A DNA stretch of 64,000 nt from Marivita sp. (GCF_020055675.1 NZ_JAIPUS010000004.1:111247-175246), one strand, 5' to 3'. Shown: positions 18,485 to 29,176, numbered from the stretch's first letter. The notes: generated by a model not told the origin, from the letters alone. Made by a program: numbers and translations.

Positions 18485-18712
18485 CTGTTGCTTTTTTGCG
18501 AAGGTCTGCCTGCGAGGACGTGATTATCGGGTCAGAAAATGAAAGCGGGCTCTCGGGGGCGCGACCGTTCTCCAAGGCGCGCGCTCCTTGTCCGGGGCAA
18601 CGCGCCCTCGTCGGTTGACTTCAAAGCGTTCAAGGTGGCCCACGCCCTGCTGCGAAAACCACTTGCGGTCCTGGACCGTATCTCGCAGCGTATGAGGCGG
18701 AGGGGTTTCCAA

Positions 18713-20020
18713 ATGCGCTGGATCGCGGTGTTTCTTTGCCTGTTTGCAGGCGTGGCGGCCGGGCAGGATTTGCCCGACCCCCTCACGGATGCGGATTTTC
18801 CGCAAATTGATGAGGCTGAGGCACAGTTGGGCCGTCTGCTTTTCTACGACCCGATCCTGTCCGGCAACAAAGAGGTGTCTTGCGCCACCTGTCACCATCC
18901 GCGTTTTGGCACGTCCGATGGTCTGAGCCTTGGCATGGGTGACGGCGGGCGCGGGCTGGGCCCGGACCGGATGGCCGACCCCGACAACCCGCCGGAGCAA
19001 CGCGTGCCCCGCAATGCGCCCGCCTTGTTCAACCTCGGGGCACGACAGGTCCGCGTGCTGTTCCACGACGGCCGCATCGAGGTGGACGCTGCCCGGGATG
19101 CAGGCTTTCGCACACCTCTTGGCCCGGAGATGGAACAGGGCTTTGACGGTCTTTTATCGGCCCAGACCATGTTTCCCGTTCTGTCCGCAGATGAAATGGC
19201 CGGTCACTACGGCGAGAATGCCGTATCAAAGGCCGTGCGGACCGGGCGGATCACCGGACCGGGCGGGGCCTGGGATCTTCTGGCGCAGCGCGTGGCGGCT
19301 TTGCCGGCCTATCGGCAGCTCTTTCAATCGGTGTACGGCAAAGCGCCACGCGATGTGCATTTTACCGATATATCCAACGCGATTGCCGGATTCATGGTTC
19401 ATGAATGGCGATCGGACACAGCCCCCTTCGATGCGGTTCTGCGCGGGTCTGCACTTTTGCCCGCGCGGTCCATGGCTGGGCTGGAGCTCTTTTATGGAAC
19501 CGCGGGCTGTGCTGGATGTCACAGCGGCCCCCTTTTGACGGATCAACGCTTCCACGCCATGGGTGACGTCCAGATCGGCCCCGGCAAGGCCGCGCGGTTC
19601 GAGGCGCATGCGCGCGACACCGGCCGGATGCGGGTAACTGGCAGGCCCGAGGACGCCTATGCGTTTCGTACGCCGTCGTTGCGCAATGTTGCCCTGACCG
19701 GACCCTATGGTCATGCCGGGGCCTATGATGATCTGGGCGACTACCTGCGCCACCATGCTGACCCGGCGGCCGGGTTGGCTCAATATGATATCGGGCAGGC
19801 CGTTTTGCCTGACCTGCCGGTCGAGGACATGCGCATCATGCAGGAGCAAGTCGAGGTGGATGCGATCCGCGATGCCATCTCGCAGGCGCCGCTGGAGTTG
19901 TCGGAGGATGATGTCGCCGCATTGGTCGCGTTCCTGGACAGTCTGACCGATCCAGTGGCGCGCAATGGGCGCATGGGTGTGCCCGAGGCTGTACCCAGCG
20001 GGCTGCCCGTGGCCCCATAG
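18713..20020 (+). CDS. Di-haem cytochrome c peroxidase / MauG-like protein
   Basis: About 435 residues from the ATG at 18713, behind GGAGG; the N-terminus MRWIAVFLCLFAGVAAGQD is a signal peptide. Two haem c sites are seen, CATCH near residue 55 and CAGCH near residue 265, with the cytochrome c peroxidase pattern LGRLLFYDPILSGNKEVSC and the later FRTPSLRNVALTGPYGHAGA. It should be periplasmic and reduce hydrogen peroxide or act MauG-like on another protein. It is convergent with a CRTAC1-type gene 68 bp away. Confidence 0.92.
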   Translation: MRWIAVFLCLFAGVAAGQDLPDPLTDADFPQIDEAEAQLGRLLFYDPILSGNKEVSCATCHHPRFGTSDGLSLGMGDGGRGLGPDRMADPDNPPEQRVPRNAPALFNLGARQVRVLFHDGRIEVDAARDAGFRTPLGPEMEQGFDGLLSAQTMFPVLSADEMAGHYGENAVSKAVRTGRITGPGGAWDLLAQRVAALPAYRQLFQSVYGKAPRDVHFTDISNAIAGFMVHEWRSDTAPFDAVLRGSALLPARSMAGLELFYGTAGCAGCHSGPLLTDQRFHAMGDVQIGPGKAARFEAHARDTGRMRVTGRPEDAYAFRTPSLRNVALTGPYGHAGAYDDLGDYLRHHADPAAGLAQYDIGQAVLPDLPVEDMRIMQEQVEVDAIRDAISQAPLELSEDDVAALVAFLDSLTDPVARNGRMGVPEAVPSGLPVAP

Positions 20021-20087
20021 GAACATCCGCCGTTCACGCGCACGACGCAAAACGCATGTTTTCAGGGCCGCGCGCGTCCTTGCGTTG

Positions 20088-21599
20088 CTACCGGCGCAGC
20101 GTAATTCGGCGGTTGACGCCTGCGGGCGCATGCCGGGTCTCGGCGCCATCGGGCCAGACAACCGTGATCTTCACATTCGTGACATCACCCAGTCCGAAGT
20201 GGAGCGGCCCGGCTTGTCCGCCTGCATGGCCGCCGCCGATCGTGATCTCCTGTTCTTCGGACCAGCCGGTCGCATGAACGCGCACACGCGCTCCGACAGC
20301 GCGGGAATTGCCACCGGGTTGGTGCAGTTCGACGGAAAGCCAATGGCCGGCGTCCGGCGTGACATTGCGATAAAGCTCGGCACCGGCCCGGCGATTGACC
20401 ACGACGAGGTCCAGCCGTCCGTCGCCATCGAGGTCGGCAAGCGCTGCGCCCCGACCGCGTGCGGTGCTGGCCACTCCGGCGGCGAAAGAATGGTCGCTGA
20501 ACGTGCCGTCAGGCTGCTGCATCAGCAATGAATTCGGATCCTGCATGGCCATGCCCGGCATCTGATCAACATTGCCCTTGGAGATGAAGAGATCGGCACG
20601 CCCGTCGTTGTCGATATCGCCGAATTGTGCGTGCCAGCCTGTCGAGGGGCGGCCATCTTCGCCAATATGGGGTCGATGCGCGCTGGTTCCCATCGAAAAC
20701 GGGGCCGTGACATATCCACCCTCCCGGGCCAACCGCAAGTTCTGGTCGCCCATCGAGGTCAGCATGACCTCGTCACGACCGTCGCCATCCAGATCCCGTG
20801 ACGCGATTCCCATCCCCCATAGTCTGGGCGGCTCATAGCCGTCGGCAGAGCCGAGAAACCGCTGCTTGGCGATGTCCCAGAGCTGTTCGGACCCGCCGCG
20901 AACATAGTAGTGTCGATCGTTGGACAGCCGTAACGAGAGCTGCCCCCGCGCGTCACGCGCTGCGAGCATCGACAGCGGACAATGACCGGGTGTCAGCGGC
21001 TGTGTCTGCCACCCTTGGTCGACCGGTGTCAGGATGGCATTGTCATCACATGTGCCGAACGGGCCCTCAGGGTCGGCGCGGTCCACATAATTTCCAACCG
21101 CCAGCGTTGGACGGGCGGCGGCGCGTGCCCACCAGGCAGTAAAAGCGGTGGTCCAGGCGTTGCCGTTATCCGGCAGGCCCAATGCCGCAGTTGCCTTTTC
21201 GAAACGGCAATCACCCTGGCCGCGAAGCGCGACATTCGGCCCGGAGCGCATCACGAACAGATCGAGGACGCCATCGGCATCAAGGTCGATCGGATAGGCC
21301 CCGGTCACGCCCGTCAGTGGCGCGGTCTCCGGCGAGTCCGAAAGGGGCTGCGGTGCGAAAATCATCTTGCCTTTGTTCACCATAAGCTGCGCCGGAGTTT
21401 CGCCGCCCGCCAGAAACAGGTCCGGCCTGTCATCCGCATTGCAGTCAAGAACCGCCACGCCACCGCCAACGAAATGTTCCCATCCGCCGGCGTAGACATG
21501 GCTGGATATCGGGCCGTCCACCGGTTCGAAACGGGGAGACGCGGTCACGGGCGACGCGATGGCCGCCAGAAATGTGACAAGGGCGAGCCGGCGCATCAT
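20088..21599 (-). CDS. CRTAC1 family FG-GAP/VCBS repeat protein with UnbV-ASPIC C-terminus
   Basis: A 503-residue exported protein (signal peptide to about residue 20). It has FG-GAP/VCBS-type calcium loops: DCNADDRPDLFLAGG, DLDADGVLDLFVM, DLDGDGRDEVML, DIDNDGRADLFISKG and DLDGDGRLDLVVVN. The C-terminal part, with HWLSVELHQPGGNSRAVGAR and VTNVKITVVWPDGAE, is the UnbV/ASPIC module. Such proteins are beta-propellers of unknown exact role at the cell surface. Its start overlaps the ROK repressor stop by four bases (ATGA), so it is cotranslated with a sugar regulator. Confidence 0.9.
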   Translation of the reverse strand: MMRRLALVTFLAAIASPVTASPRFEPVDGPISSHVYAGGWEHFVGGGVAVLDCNADDRPDLFLAGGETPAQLMVNKGKMIFAPQPLSDSPETAPLTGVTGAYPIDLDADGVLDLFVMRSGPNVALRGQGDCRFEKATAALGLPDNGNAWTTAFTAWWARAAARPTLAVGNYVDRADPEGPFGTCDDNAILTPVDQGWQTQPLTPGHCPLSMLAARDARGQLSLRLSNDRHYYVRGGSEQLWDIAKQRFLGSADGYEPPRLWGMGIASRDLDGDGRDEVMLTSMGDQNLRLAREGGYVTAPFSMGTSAHRPHIGEDGRPSTGWHAQFGDIDNDGRADLFISKGNVDQMPGMAMQDPNSLLMQQPDGTFSDHSFAAGVASTARGRGAALADLDGDGRLDLVVVNRRAGAELYRNVTPDAGHWLSVELHQPGGNSRAVGARVRVHATGWSEEQEITIGGGHAGGQAGPLHFGLGDVTNVKITVVWPDGAETRHAPAGVNRRITLRR

Positions 21600-22909
21600 G
21601 CCAGTGCAGGGTCGCCCAGCAGGCGGTCGGTTTCAACCGAAAGGGCCAGCGCCGTGGCCCCGCGTGCCCAGACAAGGTCGCCCCAGGCGTGGATTTCGAC
21701 CCGAACGGGTGGGCGCTGATCATCGAGGGCCTGGGCGGTCATCTCGGCCAGAACCTCTTCGGCATAGAGGTAATCGTAGCGCATCCGCGCCCCGGAGAGG
21801 ATGATGAGTTCCGGATCGAAAAGCTGCACCACGTTTGACAGACCCAGCGACAGGTAGCGCCCCGCCCGCCGAAAGATCGTTGCGGCGGCGCGGTTGCCTG
21901 CCTTGGCCTGACCGAAAAGACGATCCAGCATGTCTTCGGGGGCAACCGGCCCCAGACCATCCGAATCCAGCGCCGTGGCAGCCTCGCGCAGCAGGGCATA
22001 ATCGGCGACATATGCCTCCAGGCAGCCACGCCGTCCGCACCGGCACAGGGCGCCGTCCATCTGAACCTTGGTATGGCCAAGCTCCAGCCCCATGCCGCGC
22101 GCCCCGCGATAGAGCTGATTGCCGAGAACCAGACCCATGCCGACCCCCTGTTCGATCGTGACCACGGCAAAGTCCGATTTCCACCGGCCTGCACCGAACC
22201 AGAGTTCGGCCAGAGACAGCATGTTCACATCGTTGTCGACATGCACCGGGAGCCCCAGCCGCGCCTCGAGCGCGGCTTTCAACGGGGCGTTTCGCTGCGA
22301 AAGGAGCGGCGACCAGGCCACTGTGCCTTCCTCGTGCTTGACCAGACCCGGAAGGCCCAGCCCGATGGCAACGAGCGGCACGGTGCTCGGGCCGGCGGCA
22401 TTCGACAGCGCTTGATCGACGAGCGCCGCAACCTCTTCGCTCAATGCGTCAAGTCCGCTGGGACGGCGGCCGCTGGGGCGCGTGGCCGACCCATGCTCAA
22501 CCCCGGCGAAATCCGTGATGACAGCCGTGTGCACGTCCTCTGACAGCTTGAGGCCCAGAACCCGGCCGCTTTCCGGGACCACGCCCAGGGCGGTGGGCGG
22601 CCGGCCGCGGGCCGTCTCCCGCGATGTCTGACGATCGGTGTCGGCCATTTCTTCCAGGAGGCCGCTGCGGATCAGGTCGGCCGTAAGTTGCGTGACCATG
22701 CCGCCCGAGATGCCCAGGCTGCGCGTGATCTGTGATCGGGTGGCCTGACCTTCGGCGCGGACATGTTCGAAAACCTGTTGTCGCAGAGGCGGTCCACTGT
22801 CGCCCCCGTTGCGCAATCGGGGACCGCATCCCACGATCGACCCGTTTCGAAGCTGTCTCGACGCCGCGCGGGGCGGAGAGGGACGATTTGGGGTCGTGGC
22901 GTCATTCAT
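21596..22909 (-). CDS. xylR: ROK family repressor, probable xylose regulator
   Basis: A 437-residue ROK protein. An N-terminal winged helix (RSQITRSLGISGGMVTQLTA) precedes the ROK kinase-like domain with VAIGLGLPGLV, HVDNDVNMLSLAELWFGAGR, and the ROK zinc/signature segment CRCGRRGCLEAY. It is divergent from xylFHGBA and separated by a strong palindrome, as for XylR repressors that release DNA on binding xylose. Several overlapping ATG triplets occur at the start; the ATG at 22909 is the one in frame. The stop is coupled to the CRTAC1 gene. Confidence 0.88.
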   Translation of the reverse strand: MNDATTPNRPSPPRAASRQLRNGSIVGCGPRLRNGGDSGPPLRQQVFEHVRAEGQATRSQITRSLGISGGMVTQLTADLIRSGLLEEMADTDRQTSRETARGRPPTALGVVPESGRVLGLKLSEDVHTAVITDFAGVEHGSATRPSGRRPSGLDALSEEVAALVDQALSNAAGPSTVPLVAIGLGLPGLVKHEEGTVAWSPLLSQRNAPLKAALEARLGLPVHVDNDVNMLSLAELWFGAGRWKSDFAVVTIEQGVGMGLVLGNQLYRGARGMGLELGHTKVQMDGALCRCGRRGCLEAYVADYALLREAATALDSDGLGPVAPEDMLDRLFGQAKAGNRAAATIFRRAGRYLSLGLSNVVQLFDPELIILSGARMRYDYLYAEEVLAEMTAQALDDQRPPVRVEIHAWGDLVWARGATALALSVETDRLLGDPALA

Positions 22910-23048
22910 TCATTCACCAAAAATAATCTGCTCCGAAACGATCACCGCTCAGCCAAGAAACCTTGGCTTCTCACCCTGAAGACCGCTCAGACAAGCGGGG
23001 GAGTGAGAAATTCATCATTTACGGACTCGAATTCAGACATATTGTGGG

Positions 23049-23079
23049 TTCACTTGTCAATTTTATTTTGACAAGTGAA
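23049..23079. promoter_or_regulatory. Strong palindromic operator upstream of xylF
   Basis: Twelve-base perfect arms TTCACTTGTCAA and TTGACAAGTGAA are separated by seven bases. The palindrome ends about 85 bp before the xylF start and 140 bp from the xylR start. TTGACA in the right arm can be a -35 element, so a bound repressor would block it. The size fits a dimeric ROK repressor. Confidence 0.65.
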
Positions 23080-23164
23080 ATTAATCAGGCAAGTTTGCCA
23101 CGAGGGTCAAACGACTCGCGGCTCGCAAACCAATTGTGGGTCTCAGACTGGGAGGAAATATCAC

Positions 23165-24190
23165 ATGCATAAATCCGTAATCGCCGCTGCCGCCATGGTG
23201 GTTGGCTTCAGCTCTGCCGCACTGGCGCAGGATTTGACCGTCGGCGTCAGCTGGTCGAACTTTCAGGAAGAACGCTGGAAGACCGACGAAGCCGCCATTG
23301 TCGCGGCTCTCGAAAGCGCCGGCGCGGACTATATCTCGACCGACGCACAGTCCTCGTCGTCCAAGCAGCTGTCCGATGTGGAGAGCCTCATCGCCCAAGG
23401 TGCGGATGCGCTGATCATTCTGGCGCAGGACGCCGATGCCATCACGCCGGCTGTGAGCGCCGCCGCGAACGAAGGCATTCCGGTCGTGGGGTATGACCGC
23501 CTGATCGACGATCCGCGCGCCTTCTACCTGACCTTTGACAATGTCGAGGTTGGCCGCATGCAGGCCCGCGCCGTGTTCGAGGAACAGCCGACTGGCAACT
23601 ACGTGATGATCAAGGGCTCGTCGCAGGATCCGAATGCCGACTTCCTGCGCGCCGGCCAGCAAGAGGTCCTGCAAGACGCCATCGACTCCGGCGACATCAA
23701 CATCGTGGGCGAAGCCTACACAGACGGCTGGCTGCCTGCCAACGCCCAGCGGAACATGGAGCAAATCCTTACGGCCAGCGACAACGAGGTGGATGCGGTC
23801 GTGGCGTCGAATGACGGCACTGCCGGCGGTGCCGTGGCCGCACTGACCGCGCAGGGCATGGAAGGTATTCCGGTCTCGGGTCAGGATGGTGACCACGCAG
23901 CGCTGAACCGCATCGCCCGCGGCACGCAAACCGTGTCCGTCTGGAAGGATGCCCGTGATCTGGGCCGCGAGGCCGCCGAAATCGCCGTCTCCATGGCCGA
24001 AGGGACCGCGATGTTGGACATCGACGGTGCGGAATCCTGGACGTCTCCTTCGGGAACCGAGCTGACTGCCAAATTCCTGGAGCCGGTTCCGGTCACCGCC
24101 GACAATCTCGAAGTGGTCGTGGACGCGGGCTGGATCGAACAAGAGGCACTGTGCCAGGGCGTCGAGAACGGCCCGGCGCCTTGTGACTGA
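23165..24190 (+). CDS. xylF: D-xylose ABC transporter, substrate-binding protein
   Basis: About 341 residues, with a signal peptide to about residue 22 (SSAALAQD) and the sugar-binding fold of XylF: VGVSWSNFQEERWKTDE, IAQGADALIILAQDADAI, VGYDRLIDDP, and SNDGTAGGAVAAL with GQDGDHAALNRIARGTQTVS. The GGAGG before the ATG at 23165 decides the start over an upstream frame. It is the first gene of xylFHGBA. It binds xylose in the periplasm for XylHG. Confidence 0.95.
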   Translation: MHKSVIAAAAMVVGFSSAALAQDLTVGVSWSNFQEERWKTDEAAIVAALESAGADYISTDAQSSSSKQLSDVESLIAQGADALIILAQDADAITPAVSAAANEGIPVVGYDRLIDDPRAFYLTFDNVEVGRMQARAVFEEQPTGNYVMIKGSSQDPNADFLRAGQQEVLQDAIDSGDINIVGEAYTDGWLPANAQRNMEQILTASDNEVDAVVASNDGTAGGAVAALTAQGMEGIPVSGQDGDHAALNRIARGTQTVSVWKDARDLGREAAEIAVSMAEGTAMLDIDGAESWTSPSGTELTAKFLEPVPVTADNLEVVVDAGWIEQEALCQGVENGPAPCD

Positions 24191-24320
24191 GCGCCCGACG
24201 CACAGCGCATGACTGAGTCAGGGGCGGGTCCATATGGCCCGCCCCGCCTTCCCGACAGGTGATCCAGCCCGGCCCGGTGCCGCTTGCAAAGGGGCAGCCG
24301 GTCCAGACGACAGGACAGAC

Positions 24321-25631
24321 ATGACCGACACAGCATCCAAAGACGCCGACACCGACCTGCCCCAGGCGCGCAAACGGGGCCTCGTGGCTTCGCTCGAACT
24401 CGACATGCGCCTCTTGGGCATGATCGGGGCCTTCATCGTTATCGCGGTGGTCTTCAACATTCTCACCGGCGGTCGTTTCCTGACGCCACGCAACGTGTTC
24501 AACCTGACGATCCAGACCGTCAGCGTGGCCATCATGGCCACCGGAATGGTCTTCGTAATCGTCACACGCCACATTGACTTGTCCGTCGGATCCTTGTTGG
24601 CCACGACCTCGGCGGTCATGGCCATGCTGCAAACGGAATGGTTGTTGCAGATCTTCGGTTTTTCGCTGGGTCATCCGGCGCTGCCGTGGCTGGCCATCCT
24701 GGGCGGGCTTGTTGCAGGCACCGTGATCGGGGCCTTTAACGGCTACCTGATCGGCTACTTGACGATCCCGGCCTTCATCGTGACGCTGGGCGGACTGCTC
24801 ATCTGGCGCAACGTGGCCTGGTACACGACCAACGGCCAGACCATCGGCCCGCTGAACGAGACCTACCAGATGTTCGGCGGGATTTCCGGCACGCTGGGCA
24901 CCACCTGGTCTTGGACCTTTGCTGTCGTTGCCTCGGTCGCGGCGCTTTACGCCCTGTGGTCGGCCCGGCGTACCAAGCAAGGGCACGGCTTCCCGGTCAA
25001 GCCGCTCTGGGCCGAGGGCGCCGTGGGCGCGATCGCGGTTGGGGCCATCATGGGCTTCATCTGGCTGCTGAATTCCTACGAGGTGCCCCAGCGCGTGCTG
25101 GAACGTGACTTCGAGGCCCGCGGCGAGGTTCTGCCCGAAGGCTATACCGCCGCTTACGGTCTGCCAATCTCTGTACTCTTGCTGATTCTGGTGGCGCTTG
25201 TCATGACCATTGTCGCGCGGCGCACGCGGTTGGGCCGCTATATCTTCGCCACTGGCGGCAACCCTGACGCGGCCGAGCTTTCGGGGATCAACACGCGGCT
25301 TCTGACGGTCAAGATCTTCGCGATCATGGGCTTTCTCTGCGCGCTGTCCGCGGTGGTCGCCTCGGCCCGGCTGTCGTTCCATTCCAATGACATCGGCACG
25401 CTGGACGAGCTGCGCGTGATCGCCGCCGCCGTTATCGGTGGCACAGCGCTGTCGGGCGGGATCGGTACGATCTACGGGGCCATCCTGGGCGCGCTGATCA
25501 TGCAGTCGCTGCAATCGGGTATGGCGATGGTGGGCGTGGATGCGCCCTTCCAGAATATCGTGGTGGGTGCCGTGCTGATCCTGGCCGTGCTCATCGACAT
25601 CATCTACCGCAAGCGCACAGGAGATACCTGA
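24321..25631 (+). CDS. xylH: D-xylose ABC transporter, permease
   Basis: About 436 residues with roughly ten membrane segments and the RbsC/XylH permease signature ([75 protein letters not shown]). An AGGA six bases upstream supports the ATG at 24321. The stop overlaps the next start (TGATG). It forms the channel of the xylose importer. Confidence 0.94.
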   Translation: MTDTASKDADTDLPQARKRGLVASLELDMRLLGMIGAFIVIAVVFNILTGGRFLTPRNVFNLTIQTVSVAIMATGMVFVIVTRHIDLSVGSLLATTSAVMAMLQTEWLLQIFGFSLGHPALPWLAILGGLVAGTVIGAFNGYLIGYLTIPAFIVTLGGLLIWRNVAWYTTNGQTIGPLNETYQMFGGISGTLGTTWSWTFAVVASVAALYALWSARRTKQGHGFPVKPLWAEGAVGAIAVGAIMGFIWLLNSYEVPQRVLERDFEARGEVLPEGYTAAYGLPISVLLLILVALVMTIVARRTRLGRYIFATGGNPDAAELSGINTRLLTVKIFAIMGFLCALSAVVASARLSFHSNDIGTLDELRVIAAAVIGGTALSGGIGTIYGAILGALIMQSLQSGMAMVGVDAPFQNIVVGAVLILAVLIDIIYRKRTGDT

Positions 25632-26386
25632 TGGCCGAGACACCGCTGGTCGAGCTTAACGACATCTCCATCGCTTTTGGCGGCGTTCAGGCCGTCGATC
25701 ATGTCAGCGTCGATCTCTATCCCGGCGAGGTCGTGGGCCTGCTGGGTCACAACGGCGCGGGCAAGTCCACCTTGATCAAGTGCCTGTCTGGCGCCTACCG
25801 GATGGACTCCGGCGAAATCCGGATCAATGGCGAGCCTGCCGAGATCAACAACCCCCGCGACGCGCGGGCCTACAACATCGAGACGATCTACCAGACGCTG
25901 GCGCTTGCCGACAATCTGGATGCCGCCTCGAACCTGTTCCTGGGGCGTGAACTAACCACCATGACCGGCCTTGTCGACGATGGGGCCATGGAATCCGAGA
26001 CCCGCAAGGTCATGGGGCGGCTGAACCCGTATTTCCAGAAGTTCTCGTCCCCCGTGTCGGCACTCTCGGGGGGGCAACGGCAATCCGTGGCCATCGCCCG
26101 CGCAGTCTATTTCAACGCGCGGATCCTGATCATGGACGAACCCACTGCCGCGCTCGGACCGCAAGAGACCCGCATGGTCGCGGATCTGATCCAAGAGCTG
26201 AAAAAACAGAACCTCGGCATCTTCCTGATCGATCACGACGTGCACCAGGTCAAAGAGCTTTGCGACCGTGCGGCGGTGATGAAGAACGGCAAACTTGTGG
26301 GCGTGGTCAAGGTGGATGACGTGACCACCGACGATCTTCTGGGCATGATCATCGCGGGCAAGACGCCCGAGGGCGTGGCGGCCTGA
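25631..26386 (+). CDS. xylG: D-xylose ABC transporter, ATP-binding protein (single-cassette form)
   Basis: A 251-residue ATPase with Walker [10 protein letters not shown], signature LSGGQRQS, and Walker [13 protein letters not shown] followed by the switch His region [11 protein letters not shown]. Enterobacterial XylG has two cassettes and about 510 residues; here there is one, so the transporter must use two copies. Single-cassette versions are known in alphaproteobacterial sugar importers such as FrcA. It is tightly coupled to xylH. Confidence 0.92.
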   Translation: MAETPLVELNDISIAFGGVQAVDHVSVDLYPGEVVGLLGHNGAGKSTLIKCLSGAYRMDSGEIRINGEPAEINNPRDARAYNIETIYQTLALADNLDAASNLFLGRELTTMTGLVDDGAMESETRKVMGRLNPYFQKFSSPVSALSGGQRQSVAIARAVYFNARILIMDEPTAALGPQETRMVADLIQELKKQNLGIFLIDHDVHQVKELCDRAAVMKNGKLVGVVKVDDVTTDDLLGMIIAGKTPEGVAA

Positions 26387-26390
26387 TTCC

Positions 26391-27830
26391 ATGACAACAT
26401 TTCTGGGACTGGACCTCGGGACATCGTCGCTCAAGGCGATCCTGATCGATGAAAACGACGCGCTGCTGGCCGAGCACAGCGTCCCGCTGACCGTGTCGCG
26501 CCCCCATGACGGCTGCTCCGAGCAGGACCCCCGCGCCTGGGAGACCGCCGCCGAGGCGGCCATCGCCGCTGTTGCCGCCAAGGCCGATTGCAGCGGGCTG
26601 GCCGGGATCGGGCTGTCGGGGCACATGCACGGGGCCACGCTGCTGGGCCGGGACGGGGCGCCGCTGCGGCCCTGCATGATGTGGAACGACACCCGCGCCG
26701 GGGATCAGGCCGCGCGCATGGACGCAGATCCGCGTTTTCGCGCCATTACCGGCAACATCGTCTTTCCGGGCTTCACCGCCCCCAAGGTCGATTGGGTGCG
26801 CGAAACCGAGCCGGAGATCTTCGACAAGATCGACAAGGTGCTGTTGCCCAAGGACTACCTGCGTTTCTGGCTGACGGGCGAGGCCGTGTCGGAGATGTCG
26901 GATGCCGCTGGCACGAGCTGGCTGGACACCGGCGCGCGCGACTGGTCAGATGATCTGCTGGCCGCTTGCCGGCTGTCGCGAGGTCAGATGCCGCGACTGG
27001 CCGAAGGGTCAGAGGTCACGGGCACCCTGCGGGCTGAACTGGCGCAACGCTGGGGCCTGCCGCAGGTGCCCATCGCCGGCGGGGCCGGAGACAATGCTGC
27101 CGCCGCGATCGGGGCAGGGGTCGTCAAGGACGGCCAGGCCTTTCTGTCGCTGGGAACTTCTGGTGTGCTTTTCGCGGCCAATGCGGGCTATCGTCCGGAC
27201 CCTGCCAGCGCCGTTCACGCCTTCTGCCACGCGGTTCCTGGGACCTGGCACCAGATGGGCGTGATCCTTGCGGCGACGGATGCGCTGGAATGGCTGTCGC
27301 GCCTGACCGGGCGCAGTGCCGCCGAGCTGACCTCCGGGCTTGGCGACCTGCACGCGCCGGGCCGGGTACTGTTTCTGCCCTATCTGGGCGGCGAGCGCAC
27401 ACCGCATAACGATGCAAACATCCGGGGCCAGTTCCTGAACCTAGACCACGCCACCGACGCCACCGAAGCCGCCCGCGCGGTGCTGGAGGGTGTCGCCCAC
27501 GCCTTTGTCGACAGCCGCGATGCGCTCGCCGACACCGGGACGCAGATCACCCGCGCGCTGGCGCTGGGTGGCGGGACGCGGTCATCATACTGGCTCGATC
27601 TGCTGGCCTCGGCGCTGGGCGTGCCGCTGGACGTGCCGCAGGCCGGGGACTTCGGCGCGGCCCTGGGCGCGGCACGGCTGGGGCGCATGGCCGCCACCGG
27701 CGCGGGCGCCGAGATCGCCACACCACCGCCCGTTGCTTGCACCCATGACCCTAATCCGGCGCTGGCTGACCCCCTGGCACAAGCCCAGGCCCGCTATCGC
27801 GCCGCCTATCACAAGCTCAAGGATCTATAA
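26391..27830 (+). CDS. xylB: Xylulokinase
   Basis: A 479-residue FGGY kinase. It has the N-terminal LGLDLGTSSLKAILIDE, the substrate loop LSGHMHGATLLG, MMWNDTRAGDQA, GGAGDNAAAAIGAG, and the C-terminal ALGGGTRSSYWLDLLASALG. It phosphorylates D-xylulose made by XylA. Four bases separate it from xylG and three from xylA, so the genes form one operon. Confidence 0.94.
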   Translation: MTTFLGLDLGTSSLKAILIDENDALLAEHSVPLTVSRPHDGCSEQDPRAWETAAEAAIAAVAAKADCSGLAGIGLSGHMHGATLLGRDGAPLRPCMMWNDTRAGDQAARMDADPRFRAITGNIVFPGFTAPKVDWVRETEPEIFDKIDKVLLPKDYLRFWLTGEAVSEMSDAAGTSWLDTGARDWSDDLLAACRLSRGQMPRLAEGSEVTGTLRAELAQRWGLPQVPIAGGAGDNAAAAIGAGVVKDGQAFLSLGTSGVLFAANAGYRPDPASAVHAFCHAVPGTWHQMGVILAATDALEWLSRLTGRSAAELTSGLGDLHAPGRVLFLPYLGGERTPHNDANIRGQFLNLDHATDATEAARAVLEGVAHAFVDSRDALADTGTQITRALALGGGTRSSYWLDLLASALGVPLDVPQAGDFGAALGAARLGRMAATGAGAEIATPPPVACTHDPNPALADPLAQAQARYRAAYHKLKDL

Positions 27831-27833
27831 GAC

Positions 27834-29129
27834 ATGACCAGTTTTTTCGACGGGATCGCCCCGATCCGCTACGAGGGCCCGCAAGGCGACAATGACTTTG
27901 CGTATCGCCACTACAACCCCGAGGAGGTCATCCTCGGCAAGCCAATGAAAGAGCATCTGCGCTTTGCCGTGGCCTATTGGCATTCCTTCGCCTGGGAGGG
28001 CAATGACCCCTTTGGCGGGCAGACCCTGATCCGCCCCTGGCAGCCCCAGGACAGCATGGAGCGTGCAAAGCTCAAGGCCGATGCCGCCTTCGAGCTGTTC
28101 GGGATCCTCGACGCGCCCTATTTCTGTTTTCACGATGCCGACGTGCGCCCTGAAGGCGACAGCTTTGCCGAAAACCATGCCCGTTTGGACGAGATCACGG
28201 ACTACTTCGGCCAAAAGATGGAAGAAACAGGTACAGGGCTGCTCTGGGGGACTGCAAACCTCTTTTCGCACCGGCGCTTCATGTCTGGAGCAGCGACCAA
28301 TCCTGACCCGGATGTCTATGCCTATGCCGCAGCGACGGTAAAATCCTGCCTGGATGCCACGCAGCGCCTTGGCGGAGAGAACTATGTCATGTGGGGCGGG
28401 CGCGAGGGCTACGAGACCCTGCTCAACACCGATCTGGCCCGCGAACGCGAGCAGGCGGGCCGGTTCCTGTGCCAGGTGGTGGAGTATGCGCGCAAGATCG
28501 GTTTCGAGGGTCAGCTTCTGATCGAGCCCAAGCCGCAGGAGCCGACCAAGCACCAGTATGACTATGATGTCGCCACGGTTTACGGGTTCCTCAAGGATTT
28601 CGGCCTGGAAAACGAGGTCCGCGTCAACATCGAATGCGGCCACGCGGTGCTGGCGGGGCACAGCTTCGAGCATGAACTCGCGCTGGCCGGGGCATTGGGC
28701 ATCCTTGGTTCCATCGACATGAACCGCAACGATTACCAATCCGGTTGGGACACCGACCAATTCCCCAACAACGTGCCCGAGGTGGCGCTTGCCTACTACG
28801 AGATCCTGCGCGCCGGTGGACTGGGCCGGGGTGGCACCAACTTCGACGCCAAGCTACGGCGTCAGTCCATCGACCCTGCCGACCTCGTGCTGGCACATGT
28901 GGGCGGCATGGACACCTGTGCTGCGGGCTTCAAAGCCGCCGCGCGGATGCTGGAGGATGGCGAGCTGGAAGAGGCCCGGCAAGCCCGGTACGCAGGTTGG
29001 GACAGCTCTGATCTGTTGGGGCAGGACCTGGAAGCCATCGCACAGCGGGTGATCGAGCAGGACCTTGATCCACAGCCGCGATCCGGTCGCCAGGAGCGGC
29101 TTGAAAACCTGGTGAACCGGTATCTCTGA
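27834..29129 (+). CDS. xylA: Xylose isomerase
   Basis: A 431-residue TIM-barrel enzyme, class II length. It has [13 protein letters not shown] with the catalytic His region, [25 protein letters not shown], the metal-binding Glu in [18 protein letters not shown] and the Asp/His pattern [20 protein letters not shown]. It interconverts D-xylose and D-xylulose. It is the last gene of the xylose operon. Confidence 0.96.
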   Translation: MTSFFDGIAPIRYEGPQGDNDFAYRHYNPEEVILGKPMKEHLRFAVAYWHSFAWEGNDPFGGQTLIRPWQPQDSMERAKLKADAAFELFGILDAPYFCFHDADVRPEGDSFAENHARLDEITDYFGQKMEETGTGLLWGTANLFSHRRFMSGAATNPDPDVYAYAAATVKSCLDATQRLGGENYVMWGGREGYETLLNTDLAREREQAGRFLCQVVEYARKIGFEGQLLIEPKPQEPTKHQYDYDVATVYGFLKDFGLENEVRVNIECGHAVLAGHSFEHELALAGALGILGSIDMNRNDYQSGWDTDQFPNNVPEVALAYYEILRAGGLGRGGTNFDAKLRRQSIDPADLVLAHVGGMDTCAAGFKAAARMLEDGELEEARQARYAGWDSSDLLGQDLEAIAQRVIEQDLDPQPRSGRQERLENLVNRYL

Positions 29130-29176
29130 ACGCTTTGGCGGGCATTCCCCTGCGATGTCGCGGATATTTACCAGTG

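Noticed and set aside
24093..25643. 516-codon minus-strand frame opposite xylH
   Set aside because: It is extremely rich in H, D, R, Q and G, the usual antisense image of a membrane protein gene. xylH is certain.
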